Source: Copromyces sp. CBS 386.78 (taxonomy: Eukaryota; Ascomycota; Sordariomycetes; Sordariales; Sordariaceae). Taken from it: a DNA stretch of 64,000 bases. Of this stretch, positions 22,781 through 34,928 are shown one piece after another. The notes under the pieces are model-generated. The model had not been told where the DNA came from. It saw only the letters and a program-made list of their open reading frames with translations, and did no database searches. The DNA is taken from NCBI GenBank assembly GCA_030685235.1, contig MU839235.1:1-64000 (forward strand). The letters run 5' to 3'. The stretch's first letter is position 1, and every line of letters starts with the position of its first letter. The translations under genes were made by a program, and so were the position numbers.

Positions 22781-25700
22781 GACTGGTGGAAGGGGGTTCC
22801 TGCGTTTGGTGTTGCACTTATTCTGATGTTGTGTGTCGGTGAGAAAATAATGACAGGAAAGTGTGGAACTTTTGCCTGGAAGGAGAAAATGTCTGTCAGC
22901 AAGAATGTCCCATGTTGTGTCAAGGAAGGAAGGATCGAGTCTTACTTTATCTCAGAGGGCAAGTTCCACGGACACAACCAGTGTGCCTGCCTTGTGTACA
23001 AGTGACCAATCAAGGCCTCAGTAGGTAATTGCAAGTCCGAAAAGGGGAAAAAGAGGAAAGAACAAAAGGCTGAAGAGACGGTAAATCTCGCGGCAATTTC
23101 AAGGGCAGGAAGAGGACTGTTTTTGTTGCTTCTTCAACAGTGTGCAGATACTAGTCTTGCTGTTGTCTCGTCATGCACCAACCTCTCAGATATGTGTGCT
23201 AATGTCGAGGCCGTCTGAGAGCTGTCGTTAATGAGAATGACTGAAGGAGGATGGGACGACATGTCGAGTATATAAGCCTCCATGTTACATCCGTAGAATG
23301 TCGTGAGAGTGTCCTCCAACTTGGAATTGTCATCACGGAGAGACTTTACCTCGAAGGCCTTGACGGCACGGATTGGTGATACCTGGGCTGACCGAGAGAC
23401 CCTGAGAGAAACATTTTCTTCTTGGTTGTTGCTGGGACCACGGCGTGCTGAATGCGGACTACGCGCAAATAGCATCACTCTCAGATCAGGATAACGGTTA
23501 TGCATGCGCATCTGCTCGTGTCAGATGTTGTGTCTGATGTGGTCTGTGCCTCGACGCTTTTGCAAAAGACAAATAGGGACCCTGACCAATGAAATTGCAT
23601 ATGTAAAGTCCGAAAAGGCCGGTTATCTCCCCGCCATTGGCTGTTTGCAGACCTACCTAAAACCTAAATCCATCGTGCGTGTTGCTGTCTGGTGGTAGCC
23701 GTCGGATCTTTTGGTTGTGCGGAACGGAATGACAAATGGCAGATCTTGAACCTTATAGCGCCATTCATTCTGACTTATTGCGGAATTGCAATTTGACAGC
23801 AATGTGTGGGGATGGAATTGGGTCGAAAGAAAAGAGTGAGATGTTGTCGAGGAAGGAACGAAAGAAACAAGACAAGGTGGGATTGGACGGGAGGGAGGCT
23901 CGAATTTGTAAGCCCAAAAGAGGAAAACAATCTTACCCATGTTGGGCTTGGCACCTCAGCCAGCCGCTCTTGTCTCGGCCGGCCTCACTTCCCGCACACG
24001 GCTGCTTTAGTTGTGTGCTTCGGTTTCGTTTGTTGACATATGATGTTTTGCATTTTGAACTTGTCTGCTTGAACGCAAATCGAGCCGGAGTGAATGCCGT
24101 CGACTTCTACCCATCACCACAACCTTCCCGGCCTCGAATGCCGGAGCTGAAGACGGAGGGATTTTGCTGCGTGATGAGCCTCACTTGGGAGGATAACCAT
24201 TAGTTCTAGTTATGAATGATGGTGACGGCGCTTAACTTGGTCGTGAGAGTAAACATAAAGCTATCAACAGTCCACATCAATTCTTCATCGCATCACCATT
24301 ATCAATCCCCAGACGTTAATCATCAGAAACATGCACCGAACCCAGACCTTCGTCTCGTATGGATCAGCTCAGATTAATAATGTGCAGATCCGTCAAGAGC
24401 GACGATAAGCGACAACCTTAAACGCCTAACCCCACGACCAGCAACAGCAACAGCAACAGCATTAGAAATCAATGGAAACATACACCCGGATTCTCATTCG
24501 CACGACAACGAACGATCCACGGTTACACGGCCGGGGGTTGAGTTCCACCCAGAAAAGTCATTGACCAAAGCGTGGCCTTTGCTTCCATTCTCCGCTTGGG
24601 TTCTCTCTCTTCTGGCTTTGGATCATGATTCTTGACGCTGACGCCATTCAAAAAGTCATTTTCAGTTGCTGCTCACCACTGCACCAACAAATTCTCGGGC
24701 ATCGTGGAAGGAAGGCACACTCACAGACGGTATTGACAGGTTAGGTTTCCGGTCCACAAACTCGGAGCCACAACGCAACGGAAACGATGGAAGCAGGCTG
24801 ATCTCACAAACGAACGATCAAAGTCCCAAAACCTCCACCGAAAAGAAAAAGATTCGACCATTTCCCCTTTCCAACTTCTTCCGGTCAGTCATCAGCCATC
24901 AAACCATCTCAAGGAAAGCGGCGTCGCCATCGTTGGTTCCATGTCTCGGGTCAAGCTCCCGCCCGTCACAACAGCGCTAACCCCAAAAGGATAAAGCTCT
25001 CCCGCGTCCCGTCTCCCCACCAAAGCCCCACTATTACCCCAATTACCCCAATCCCACTATATCGTAACAAGCCCCAGGGGTGTGATTTTATAAGCTGATT
25101 AATTATGATTCATCTCTAATCATCCTGGCTCATGGTTGTTCATCCCGTGTCATTCATCATCACCGCATCCCGTCCTTCACACTACACTCTTTTGGCAATT
25201 TGGGCAGCCGTCGCCAATCATCAGCTCAGCTCGGAATTGAGACGCCACGAGAGTTCGATTTAATACCGATTCGGATGGACATCTCCTCAACTGCCATCCG
25301 GCCGTCCTGCCGTCTTGTCTCGTTGTTATTCCACGTTTGAACCAGGACGAAATCCAGATCATTGTTGAATCCGTGATTTGATTTCCTTGAGACGGGCAAT
25401 TCCATTGGGATGTCTGCTGCACTCGACGGATTGGTGTCGCTGAATCGCCTCTTAACAAATTTGTGAAGCGCCGCGGTATAGACCTGTTAGTGGAGGTCCG
25501 TGCTCGGTGTGCTTTAGCTGTTATGGGTCAGACATCCTTTCCATGGGCGGGGGCACGACCAGCCAACCCGAGTTTCTATGGTAAAGAAATCTTGACCGTA
25601 ACCTACAGTAATGGACGATGCATGCTTCTAGTCGTGTTGAAAGCGCTGATCAAAGCGTGGTGTTGATATTTTGGTGAGTAGAGTAGCTCTTGCTCGTACC

Positions 25701-26389
25701 TGTAGGCATTCTACATCCATCCAGCCGTACCTGAAAATGTGGTTTCATGCTACCTTAGTCCGGTCAGCTCCTTTTGGGTCGCCGGCGAGATCTTGTCCGT
25801 CATTTTTTGAGTTGAGGCTCTTCCAGTAGGTGTTGTAGATCATGCAGGCAGGGGCTCAATACCATAAATGGCCGGCGTGCTACCTCGCCCTTACGGTGAT
25901 GCTTCATGAATTGTTTATGATTCATCATGTTTCGTAGCGTATGGGTTGGGGTTTCTTGTAAGATATCAGAGTTGTAAATAGCTTCAAGTAGACAGTACGG
26001 AAGACAATGAAGCACAAGTTTACTGCATTACTTGGTATCCAATCTCATGAGCCTCAGGGCAGGCAGCAGCCATCAAGTCATGGCATCGTGAAGCCCAAGA
26101 AAACATCACGAGTAAGTCAACAACGGACATGTACATGCTTCACATTCACCATGATGCAACCAACGTTCCCTATTCCAAGCAAGTCGAGATCAAAGCTGCA
26201 ATGCGGAAAAATAACAATTGTCAATTAACAAGAGCCGACATCGTCTGAGTCTCGAATCGCAAACTCTCCATCCCCTATCCTATCCATCTGAAAGAACCCC
26301 TTGCTAACAACTGATCATATGGTTCCTCCGTATCTTTACCATTCTCGTCATCATCGATATCATCATTCCACCAACACACACAGGTACGT
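22781..26389. other. 3.6-kb intergenic region
   Basis: Upstream of the ABC transporter and downstream of the bZIP gene. A 125-codon minus-strand frame at 23134-23511 has an ATG but no recognisable motif and no support. A (CAACAG)n-like stretch lies near 24440-24460. No RNA gene seen. A long promoter for the transporter is the likeliest content of the left part. Confidence 0.35.
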
Positions 26390-27800
26390 CTACCTTGCCT
26401 GCTTAGCCATAGCCAACATCTCCCTCAACATGCCCACCTCTGCATCCCTCTTGGCCAACATCAGCCTCAACTCCTCCCTCTCCCTCTTGATCTGATCCAC
26501 CTCCTCTTCGAGCTCTTGTATCCTGTCAATCTTTTTCTGGCGGTACTTCTTGGCAGCAATGTTGTTGCGCTGGCGCTTGACGAGGACATCTTCCGAGTCG
26601 GTGAGCTCGGCTTCGGCGGCGGGAGAGTGAGCGCGCTTCTTGGAGCCGGGTGGACGGCCGCGCTTGGGTTTGTTGGAAGCGTCGACTGGAGAGGGGAGGG
26701 TTAGGCCTGGGTAGACATGACCATGGCCTTGTTGTTGTCCGTGGCATGTTGGAGAGTTGGAGGAGGCTTGGGATGTGGGTGGTGTGGTTGAGGGGTCGCG
26801 ACTGCTGTGGTGTTGATTGTAGCCCATGGTACTGCTACCGCTATTGCTGGCTGTCCTGTACATGTCCATGTCCATGCCCATGGTTGTGTTCCTCCCACTT
26901 GGCATGCTTAGGCCCATGGCGGTGGAGAGGGAGTCGGTAACATGGCTGAGGGAAGCGGCGGCGTATGGGTCGTCGGACGAGAGGTGATGGTCGAGAGAAA
27001 GGTGCATGGGTGGTTGCGGTGGTGCCGATGGTAAAGGGTCGGCCCAGCCTTGTGTGAAGGTTGAAGAGAGGTCGTTGGTGTCGACAACAAGTGGCGATGG
27101 TGTTGCTGATAAAGGCAACGACAGCGCAAAGGGCGAGACCGTCGTGGAAGTAGTCGAGATGGAAAAGGCAAGAGATGTCAGATCTTGTTGGTCGGGAAAC
27201 AGAAGAGGGTCGGCCCAATTAAAGTCTTGTTGTTGTTGTTGATCAAGGAAATGGTAGTCGCTTAGTAAATCGCAAGAAAAGTCAAAGTCAAAGTCCTGCA
27301 ACGAGTATTGCAGGCTGGAAGAAGAGGATGGAGAAGCGGACGCTGGCGGCTGCTGAGCATGCTGCGGCGGCCATTCTTGCAGAGTATGAACGGCCTCTGG
27401 ATCGAGGCCGGGAGAAGATTGTCTTGAAGGGGTTAAATGCAAAGGGTGTTGCCAGTCCGAGTCACCAGACTGGAAGGTTGTTTGATGATGGGAAAGAAAA
27501 GAGAATCTAAAGAAAAGAGAACGACAAGAAGGAGGCAAAGAAATAGACGGACCCGAATTGGCGGGGTTTGTCTTCAGGGCATTGGGCTCGTTACAGTGGA
27601 AGATCTGGCGGACGCAAGGTGGGGTATGACAATGGGGAGATGCTCCACTGGAAGCTGCTCAACCAACCAATCATGCAGCTGGCTGAGGCAGTGCATTTTC
27701 CCATTTCGGCTGCATTGATTTGTTCACCCTCGGGCGTGACGTTCTCCAACTTGTATGATTTCTCCACTTTTCGAGATACGTACCTTGACATCAACTCCAT
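26390..27800 (-). CDS. bZIP transcription factor, JlbA/IDI-4-like basic region
   Basis: The main exon, 26390-27506, ends in a classical bZIP: basic region VKRQRNNIAAKKYRQKK (N-x7-R type core) followed by a leucine-zipper heptad array to the C-terminus (IQELEEEV, LRLMLAKR, LREMLAMA). A KRGRPPGSKKR AT-hook-like patch precedes it. The long N-terminal part is Ser/Pro/Gln/Asp-rich with FDFDFSCDLL-type acidic-hydrophobic patches, as in activation domains. No ATG precedes the coding frame in that exon. A 17-bp first exon at 27784-27800 (MELMS) with GTACGT donor, joined to a pyrimidine-rich acceptor at 27507, restores a start and gives 377 residues. The gene itself is secure; this first exon is inference. 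From general knowledge, IDI-4 of Podospora and JlbA of Aspergillus have similar basic regions and act in stress or starvation. Confidence 0.8.
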
Positions 27801-28928
27801 CGTTCGTCTGAGTTGGACAACATTCTTTCCCTCTTGCACCGAGACAATCCTGGGAAGATGGAGATTGCTATCACCACAACCACAGCTATCACCCCCATGC
27901 CGTCAGGATTATGGACGACCTCACCATCTGCCATGACGTCTCGGATACCAATAATGCCCCGGCTTCCACCCAATACCAAGTCCGATACCAAGTGTCTTTA
28001 CTCTCTTCGTTTCTAGGGTATTTAGTAGCCTCAGGACCTGGCAGTCCTTTGGATTTTCCCTTTCTTCGTCGGGCCAACCAATACTATCAGGTTTCCCAAT
28101 TGGAGCTCCCAACTCTTTCACAACACCAAGTCGGATGTTCATCGAGGTCCGGTTGATGTTAAGAAGTGGGCACCGCCAATGTATCCAAGACGAGATGGAT
28201 CAAGCAGTGATGTACGAGAATGACGATCAGGCAGGTGGTGAGCCAAGAACGGCAGAAGCAGGTCTGACTTCTTTTCCATTTTGATCACTTCCTGTTCCCC
28301 TCGTTTCCTGCCTAGCGGTGTATTTGGCGATGGCCAGTAGGCCGGTTAATCAGTCCCAAACGGACGGGTTGTGTACCTACCGTACTTACAAGTTACAACT
28401 GCATCTATTGACTTTGATTGATAGCACTTTCGGAGCAACCTAAGATCCAAGTCCACGTGAGGAGATACCGAAAGCGGAAATCTGTTTACTTTTGATGATG
28501 CGCTCGCTGTACGTACCTCTAGGGAGCGCACGGAGCGCTGCAACTCGCGACCTTTCAGAGGCAGCCAGACCGCCAACTCGCTATATGATTTGGGCTGCCG
28601 CGTGATGACGTAGGGGTGTCGTAGGCTCGTAGCCGTGCAAATGACGTCGTTTGGGAATGGAAGGAACGAGGGTGGTTTGTGCGACTGCCTCTTTTGACGA
28701 GCGTCGAGGGGGTGTCTTTTTCGTTTTTAATTAAAAGGCTGCTGTTGCCTTATTGCAGCTCGGATCCTGAAATTTACTGACTACCAAATCACCTCGTCCT
28801 CAAAACCATCCAACCAATCAACCAACACGTCGCGATCAACATTGTGCGTTAACACTTATACGACCTCTACGACCTCTACGATCTTCACGAATACTTTGTC
28901 CGAACCACAAAAGTATCAGCCAAACGAA
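27801..28928. other. Divergent promoter region between bZIP and SDR genes
   Basis: 1.1 kb between two outward-facing genes. No coding sequence is supported. It contains CRE-like words near the SDR side and a TTTTTAATTAAAA box near 28720-28735. A short tacgacctc duplication lies at 28859-28879. Confidence 0.4.
28606..28649 (+). promoter_or_regulatory. Pair of CRE/ATF-like sites
   Basis: TGACGTAG at 28606 and TGACGTCG at 28642, spaced 36 bp and about 280 bp upstream of the SDR start. TGACGT cores are typical bZIP (ATF/CREB) sites. A bZIP gene lies on the other side of the same intergenic region. Binding is inference only. Confidence 0.3.
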
Positions 28929-29987
28929 ATGGCGCATACACACTCGCTCCAAGCTTCCAAACTCTTCAACGTCAATGGCTGGGCCTGCCTCGTCACGGGC
29001 GGCGGCACCGGCATCGGCTTAATGAACGCCCAAGCGCTTGCTGCCAACGGTGCCAGGGTGTACATTACCGGTCGCCGGTTTGAAGTTTTGGAGAATGCGG
29101 CCAAGGAACATAGTCCCGAGGAGGGGGACGGGAAGATTATTCCGTAGGTCACCATCTTCTGCTTTCACTGCCTGGTTTGATCATCTACTCGGCTTGACAG
29201 TTGGGGGGACTGTTCCCTTCCTCCAGTTATCAAGACCAGATCGCATCTCCTGCTGCAAAATTGTAACTTGGCTAACAAGCGTGTCTCCAGAATCGGCCCC
29301 TGCGACGTCACCGACAAAGACTCCCTGCAGAAACTCGTCGACGACGTCTCCTCCCGCGAAAAGCACCTCAATCTCCTCGTCTGCAACGCCGGCATCTCGG
29401 GTCCCAAAGCCGACCCCGGGGTTTCCGACTCGGCCAAGGACATCGCCCAAGAACTCTGGTCCAAGGAATCTTTTGGTGATTGGTCCTCCGTCTTCACCAC
29501 CAACGTGTCCTCCGTCTACTTCACCACCGTTGCCTTCCTTCCCTTGCTCCAAGCCTGCAGCAAGTCAGAAGCACACCCACAGGGCGGACACACCAGCCAC
29601 ATGGCGGGCAACGTCATCGTCATCAGCTCCATGAGCGGCATCATGCGCAACGCCCAGAAACATTTCAGCTATAATGCGAGCAAGGCCGCGACGGTGCATT
29701 TGACCAAACTTATGAGCACCGAGTTTGAGAAGACGGGTGTGAGAGTCAACAGTATTGCGCCGGGCTATTTCCCGAGCGAGATGACCACGGGGGAGTCAGA
29801 TGAGAAGAACAAGAGCGAGTTGAGCGATGAGAAGGTTAAGGGGCATGGACACAAGGTTCCGGCACAGAGGGCGGGGCATGATGAAGAGATGGCGATGGCG
29901 GTGCTGTTTCTGGCGAGGGATCGCTATGTCAATGGGAGTGTGATTTGTGTTGATGGAGGTGTGTTGGCGGTTGTGCCTGGTAACTGA
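28929..29987 (+). CDS. Short-chain dehydrogenase/reductase (classical SDR, RhlG-like)
   Basis: Two exons, 28929-29143 and 29291-29987, give 303 residues, the usual length. The cofactor motif TGGGTGIG lies at residues 23-30, NAG at 104-106, catalytic Ser at 184/185, and YxxxK as Y199-N-A-S-K203. The C-terminus NGSVICVDGGV is typical of classical SDRs. A TGR motif after the second strand (YITGRRFEVLE) suggests NADPH preference, by analogy. Close fungal relatives are annotated as 3-oxoacyl-ACP-reductase-like or rhamnolipid-synthesis-like enzymes. The substrate is unknown. It is presumably cytosolic, as no targeting signal is visible. It lies near other redox genes at 30-39 kb. Confidence 0.9.
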
Positions 29988-30462
29988 GGTTATGGAGTGG
30001 GAAAAAAGGGGACAGTGATGACCATGGTACGTACCAGCATATGCACACAAGGGCCAAGATGGACAGCCTCGGCATGATGACACATGATTATATGAATAAA
30101 ACGAGTTTTATGAGCTAAACTGGCGGGCACAAGCGCAGCTGTCAGTGCACGAACTGGTGGGGGTCATGTCCAGGGGGCATGGAGTTATTTGCCAAAACAC
30201 CAAAACAAAAACATTCAGGATCACCACCAGTCAACAAACAACACGAGGCACGGCGCGAGCAACAACGGTAGGATCAATGCTAATGGAAGCTCTGATTGCT
30301 AATTCTATCGATTACCAAAGCTATCTATAGAAACCGTGTAACCCAAAAAGATACAAGACCGACCGACGCCGACCACGATGCTATCTATCCCAACCGTCTA
30401 TCTATCCGTCTATCCGTCTACCCCATCAATCTATGCAAACATACCGACCCTCTAAGAGGCAA
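29988..30462. other. Intergenic between convergent SDR and fusion genes
   Basis: 475 bp at facing 3' ends. A ccgtctatctat-type short repeat at about 30395-30420. No gene seen. Confidence 0.4.
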
Positions 30463-32429
30463 TCAAGCCTCGGGCAAAGTAACAAGACCAGTATACGACC
30501 CCTCATCATGATGCACAACCGTCTTCTTGCCCGTCTCAACATCAACCGCATAAACGCTTCCACCAAGATCACAAACAAAGATCTGCTTCCTCTCCAGATC
30601 CACCTTCAGGCCAATCGGCTCATTGAAGTGTCTCGCCAGAATCTTGACCTCCTTCTTCTCATCATCAACCCTGGCGCAATTCAACGAGCTCCCGCGCGGG
30701 TGTTCCCCGCGATCAGTCCAGTACAGGACCCCCGTCTCGGACTCCATGTCCAGATCAATCGGTTCCGGCAACCTGTCGAACACGACCTCGATGTCGGAAC
30801 GACTCGTCGCCGTCTCGCCGGGCAAGAAATCCATGTTGGCGCGCAAGATGCGCCCGGCGTTGGACTTGGACGGGCCCTTTTGCGTCCAGTAGAACTTGCG
30901 CTGTGCCAAATCGACCGTGATGCCGACGCACCAGTGCATCAGGTCGTGCACACCGCCGGGGTTTTGCACGAGGACCTCGTGCTCGCTGCCGTCGACGTTG
31001 CAGCGGTGCACGGAGCAGCCTTCGCGGTCGCAGAAGTAGAGCTTTTCCGTACCCTGCTTAGTATCTTTGACGAGGACGATCTGCTTGGGCGTGGTGAGCA
31101 CGCCGTCGGCCAGGAGAACCTTCTTGTCGGTGCCGGAGAGGGTGGCGGACATGACACTGCCGTTGGGGGCGGTCACGTCGTCGCCCATGTTGGTCCAGTA
31201 CATCCTGTTGGCGGAGGGGTCGACGTCGATGCCGTCTGGGGCGGGGAGGCCAGTGACGAGAACCTTGGGGGGCTGGTTGGGACCGTCGAGGCGGAGGATC
31301 TTGCCGTTGGTGGAGATGCCGGCGAGGGAAGGGTAGGAGGGCGAGTTGGCGCCGAGACCGACGTCCAGGACGAAGACGGGGGGCATCTTGGGACCAGCAG
31401 AAGCAGAATGGGCACCAGGGGCGGCAGAAGGAGGGTACAAGCCGCCTTGCTCAGGGGTCTTGAGACCGAGCTTGCCTTGGGTGATGTAGTTTTTGCGGAG
31501 CCAGTCGACGGTCAAGGAGCCGTCCAGCTTGCGCTCGTTGATGTAGTTGTCCTCGATGAAGGCGACCGTGTCAAGGCCGACGCGGTCCATCAGCTGGCAG
31601 GGCAGGACCGAGGCTTGGAACATGTGAGCCCAGAGGGCGTCGATCTCAGCCGCGTCCGAGACCTCCTCGGCGAGGATGGTCAGGATCTCACGCTTGACGG
31701 CGGCCCAGAGGCGGTTGAAGATGAAGCTGGTGGGGGTGTCTGTTAGTGATGGTTCATCGAACAAGGTGATATCTCGGCCGATGCCGCATGATCCAGTGCA
31801 TCCAGTCATCATATCACCAAGAATAACAAGGGACGCAAAACTTACCCAGTAGACTCCTTCCTCGCCGTCGCCGGAAGCATGCCGCACTGCTTCAGCACTT
31901 CGCTCAAAAACGGGAAGATCTCCGGATGGGTGTGTCCACTCGTCATCAACTCGACCGTCCTGATGGTCGGCGGCATGGTATAATGCACATTGCACACCCA
32001 CTTCTTCCTCTCGTCGCTGCGGACCTTATCCAGCATCAACGAAGACTTGAAACTGCTCGAGTTGGACGCCAGGATGCAGTCCCTGGGCGCATACCTGTCC
32101 AGCTCCCCAAAGGTGTCGATCTTGAGCTGGATCTTCTCGGGCACGGCCTCGATGACGAGCCACGCGTCCTTGACTGCCGTCTCGATGTCCTCTGAGGCCG
32201 TGTAGCTGCCGTACTGGGCGGGCTTGCTGCCACCGGGCAAGAAGGACGTGTAGGCCTCCTTGTTCGAGTCGATGTACGACAGGGCGTCCGAGCGCGCTTG
32301 CGGGAAGGGGTCCCGGATGTGTACGTTGAAACCGCCGGCGACGAAGGAAGTGGCGATGCGTCGGCCGAGGACACCACCGCCTAGGATGGCGACGGGGCGG
32401 GAGCCGATGTTGGGGGCTGACCAGGGCAT
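30463..32429 (-). CDS. 3-hydroxyacyl-CoA dehydrogenase-like enzyme fused to a YWTD beta-propeller
   Basis: Two exons, 31846-32429 and 30463-31726, give 615 residues. The 119-bp intron has GTAAGT and a CACTAAC branch, and splicing gives STGFIFNRLWAAVKREIL, the expected join in this family. Residues 1-195 are an NAD-binding 3HCDH_N domain (ILGGGVLGRR, glycine motif at 17-22; catalytic-His region VCNVHYTMPP). Residues 195-260 are the 3HCDH C-terminal helical domain. From about 275 onward the protein is a beta-propeller with low-density-lipoprotein-receptor class B repeats (MYWTNMGDD, FYWTQKGPS, LYWTDRGEH) ending FVCDLGGSVYAVDVETG. No signal peptide is present, so the propeller is intracellular, unlike animal LDL-receptor repeats. 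The likely role is oxidation of a 3-hydroxy acid or acyl derivative, as in lambda-crystallin-like enzymes. The propeller may bind or hydrolyse a partner substrate. The substrate is unknown. Confidence 0.85.
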
Positions 32430-32431
32430 GG

Positions 32432-32464
32432 TTGTGTGTGTGTGTGTGTGTTTGTGTGTGTGTG
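32432..32464. repeat. (GT)n microsatellite in the 5' leader of the fusion gene
   Basis: A GT repeat with one interruption directly abuts the start codon of the minus-strand fusion gene, so its mRNA leader would end in a CA repeat. Confidence 0.85.
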
Positions 32465-33525
32465 CAGTCGGTTTATTATTTGGAATTAGGCAAGGTGTGG
32501 GTGGTAAGGAGGTAAACACTCTGAAGATACAATGGATGGATGGATGGTTGTTTGGATGAGATTAATAGTATGAGTATGCTAACAAGTGGAAGACTTCAGC
32601 GAGGTCAAAGCACTCCAGATATATACAACAACATGAGATGAACCCAGGCACCCGGTGTCCGGACTCCCGGGAGCATAGTTGCCATCAAGGATCCGCCCAG
32701 CTGGATCCGCCAGTCTGGGAATAGCACGCATCGTGGGAACGGTACCGAACAATCCGTGGTTCCGCGAGGCCGGTACGCTATGCGGCTCCAATCGGTCATC
32801 CGGTGCGGTTGGAAATGGGAACGACTCGTCGTTGATTCGCTATAGGTAGTGTGCGTCATGAATGATGATTGATAATTGACACACCGTCCCGATAAAAAAA
32901 ACTCAGCCAGTTCTCATCAGCGCCATGGTTGGTCCGGGAAGGTTCGGTACATCTAGAGATCCCGATGATGATCGGTATCATGGATCATGGATCTTGGAAA
33001 CTTCAAGAAGGGGGCAATTATGAAGAGTACGGCCGAAGCTCGGACGAAGTAGGCACGGCGGCGCGGCGCCTCACGAGTTACGACGAGACCCTTCAACCCT
33101 TTGTATGAGCGGACACCGACACGATCGAGACAGTCGGGACCCAACAAAAGACGATGTTATCCGGGAATAGGGGAAAAAAAGGGGTCTTTTTGTCTTGAAC
33201 GTACTTTTGTCAGGCTGTGGGGAATGGTGAGGAAAGAGAAGGATGGAAAGATCCAATCAGAACATCAGGATGATCAGGATCTGAATGAGAGCGTTGTAAA
33301 CGTCACGATGAGGCGTCAAGGCTGAACCACGTCATTGCCCGGACCGAACGCTGAGTAGCACCCGGCAGTCCGGTGCGGTCCAACTCTTGAACAAGTCCGA
33401 AAACCAGAGATCAATGATGGGCATCGTCTATTGTTCGAAGAATCCCACTCCCTGGGTTTTGTATCCACTTATGAGGCATATGGGAAAATATGGAGAGAGC
33501 AAGCTATGTCCCTGCTTACAATACC
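32465..33525. other. Intergenic left of MITE
   Basis: Promoter side of the dehydrogenase-propeller gene. A (GGAT)n stretch at 32533-32548. No gene supported. Confidence 0.4.
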
Positions 33526-33528
33526 TTA

Positions 33529-33873
33529 AGTTGTGTTCGGTGACCCAGTATGCCAGTAACAGTAAGGAAGTTTATATGGCAGTAAGCAATAGTATACTGC
33601 CGTGATTTTTGCGTTCGGCTGTTTTCTAGTAAAAATCTGCAAGTCGCTGCACTTCCCCCAACTCCCCCAATGGCCTGCATCTGACCAATCAGAAGGCCAG
33701 AAATCGTTGGAGATCTTACTGCTTTCTTCGCTTTCATACTGCGTCAAACCCCATGTTTATACCAGTATGAAAGCACTGCATTACTGTTGCATTACTGTAC
33801 AGCGATTTCGCTGCAGGCCATCAACAATATGCAACCTCTACGATACTAGTCTACTGGGTCACCGAACACAACT
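33529..33873. mobile_element. Tourist-like MITE, 345 bp, PIF/Harbinger type
   Basis: A perfect 22-bp terminal inverted repeat (both ends start AGTTGTGTTCGGTGACCC) bounds a non-coding 345-bp segment. It is flanked by a direct TTA duplication at 33526-33528 and 33874-33876. TTA is the canonical PIF/Harbinger target. The TIR differs from that of the 3.9-kb element at 10.9 kb, so the two belong to different families. There are internal short palindromes but no coding capacity. Composition is normal and the arms are identical, so this copy has escaped RIP (short repeats usually do) and may be young. Confidence 0.9.
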
Positions 33874-33876
33874 TTA

Positions 33877-34928
33877 CATATATAAAAGTCTCGGCGGACC
33901 GTACGGATTTCATGGATGTTGCTGCTTGAAGAGCGGGTCTGGACCCCAGTGCCGTTGGAGGAGACCGGCGACGTCGCTCTTTGTGTCATTGACCGGTACC
34001 CTACATACATTTCTCTGATCACTGCATGGATGGGAAAATAGTGGCTTGGTGAAGGCCGAGAAATCTACGAGTGTTTAGCGGTCGGTTTGATGCCAAGCGG
34101 TGTGTAAGAATGGCTTCTCCCGCTTCCGCTTCTACCGGAAACTTCCCGTCTACACCTTATCTCCTTTTTACCTCCAGTCCTTTGCCACATCATCTCCATC
34201 CCCATACGAAATCCCATTCCGAGACGGCAGCGAGTTTCATCCGTCTTACCATGCCCACCAATAAAGTGGACACCTGCCTTGGTGTACACTAGTAAATCGG
34301 AGGCTCTTGACGTCGAAGTTGAACCGGCATGGAACGGGACCGGGGGAAGGAAGGGATGACCTGGCATTCGTCAGTACAGTACCCAGCGGGACGTTGCTGT
34401 TAGTGGACTTGGCGTCTTTACACGTCGTGTATACTAGCATCGGTCATTGTTCGTCCCAAACATGGAGTTTTTGCGTTAAAGGAGGAAACTCGTACCAAAC
34501 ATGGCAGTTGGGAAGGGAGGTCTTTTTTCCGAGACACGTGGACGAAGACGGCATCTCCGATGTTGCTTGCAAAGAGACCGGGTCGTGATAATGCATGTGA
34601 ATATGGCGTGATAATGCATGTGAACACCAGACCGTTTAGCTAGGTAAGGTACCTAGGTATCTGGGTCGAGAGAAAATCCCGAAAATCAAGGAGCACGCGG
34701 ACATAACAACACGGCAGGCAAAAGTACCAAAAAATAATGTAAACGATGGTGTTGATATCTACGACATAGATCCTCTAAACCAAAACACTGATATCCCATC
34801 GGCCCCGAATATGACCCCTAACGCAAACCCATGTAAATGCATTACAACTTCAAGTCATTAACAACCCCCTTCCAAATAATTCCACCGTAGAAAGATCAGA
34901 AACCCAGAAATATCCCAGGCAGACAGAC
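33877..34928. other. Intergenic right of MITE
   Basis: 3' flank of the cytochrome b5 reductase fusion. No gene supported. A local duplication of gtgataatgcatgtgaa occurs at about 34586-34624. Confidence 0.4.

Noticed and set aside
23134..23511. 125-codon minus-strand frame upstream of the ABC gene
   Set aside because: Has an ATG but no motif and no codon pattern like neighbouring genes; kept only as a remark on the gap.
30433..31746. 437-codon plus-strand frame
   Set aside because: It is antisense to the dehydrogenase-propeller gene, whose motifs and splice join are clear; long antisense frames are common in GC-rich fungal coding DNA.
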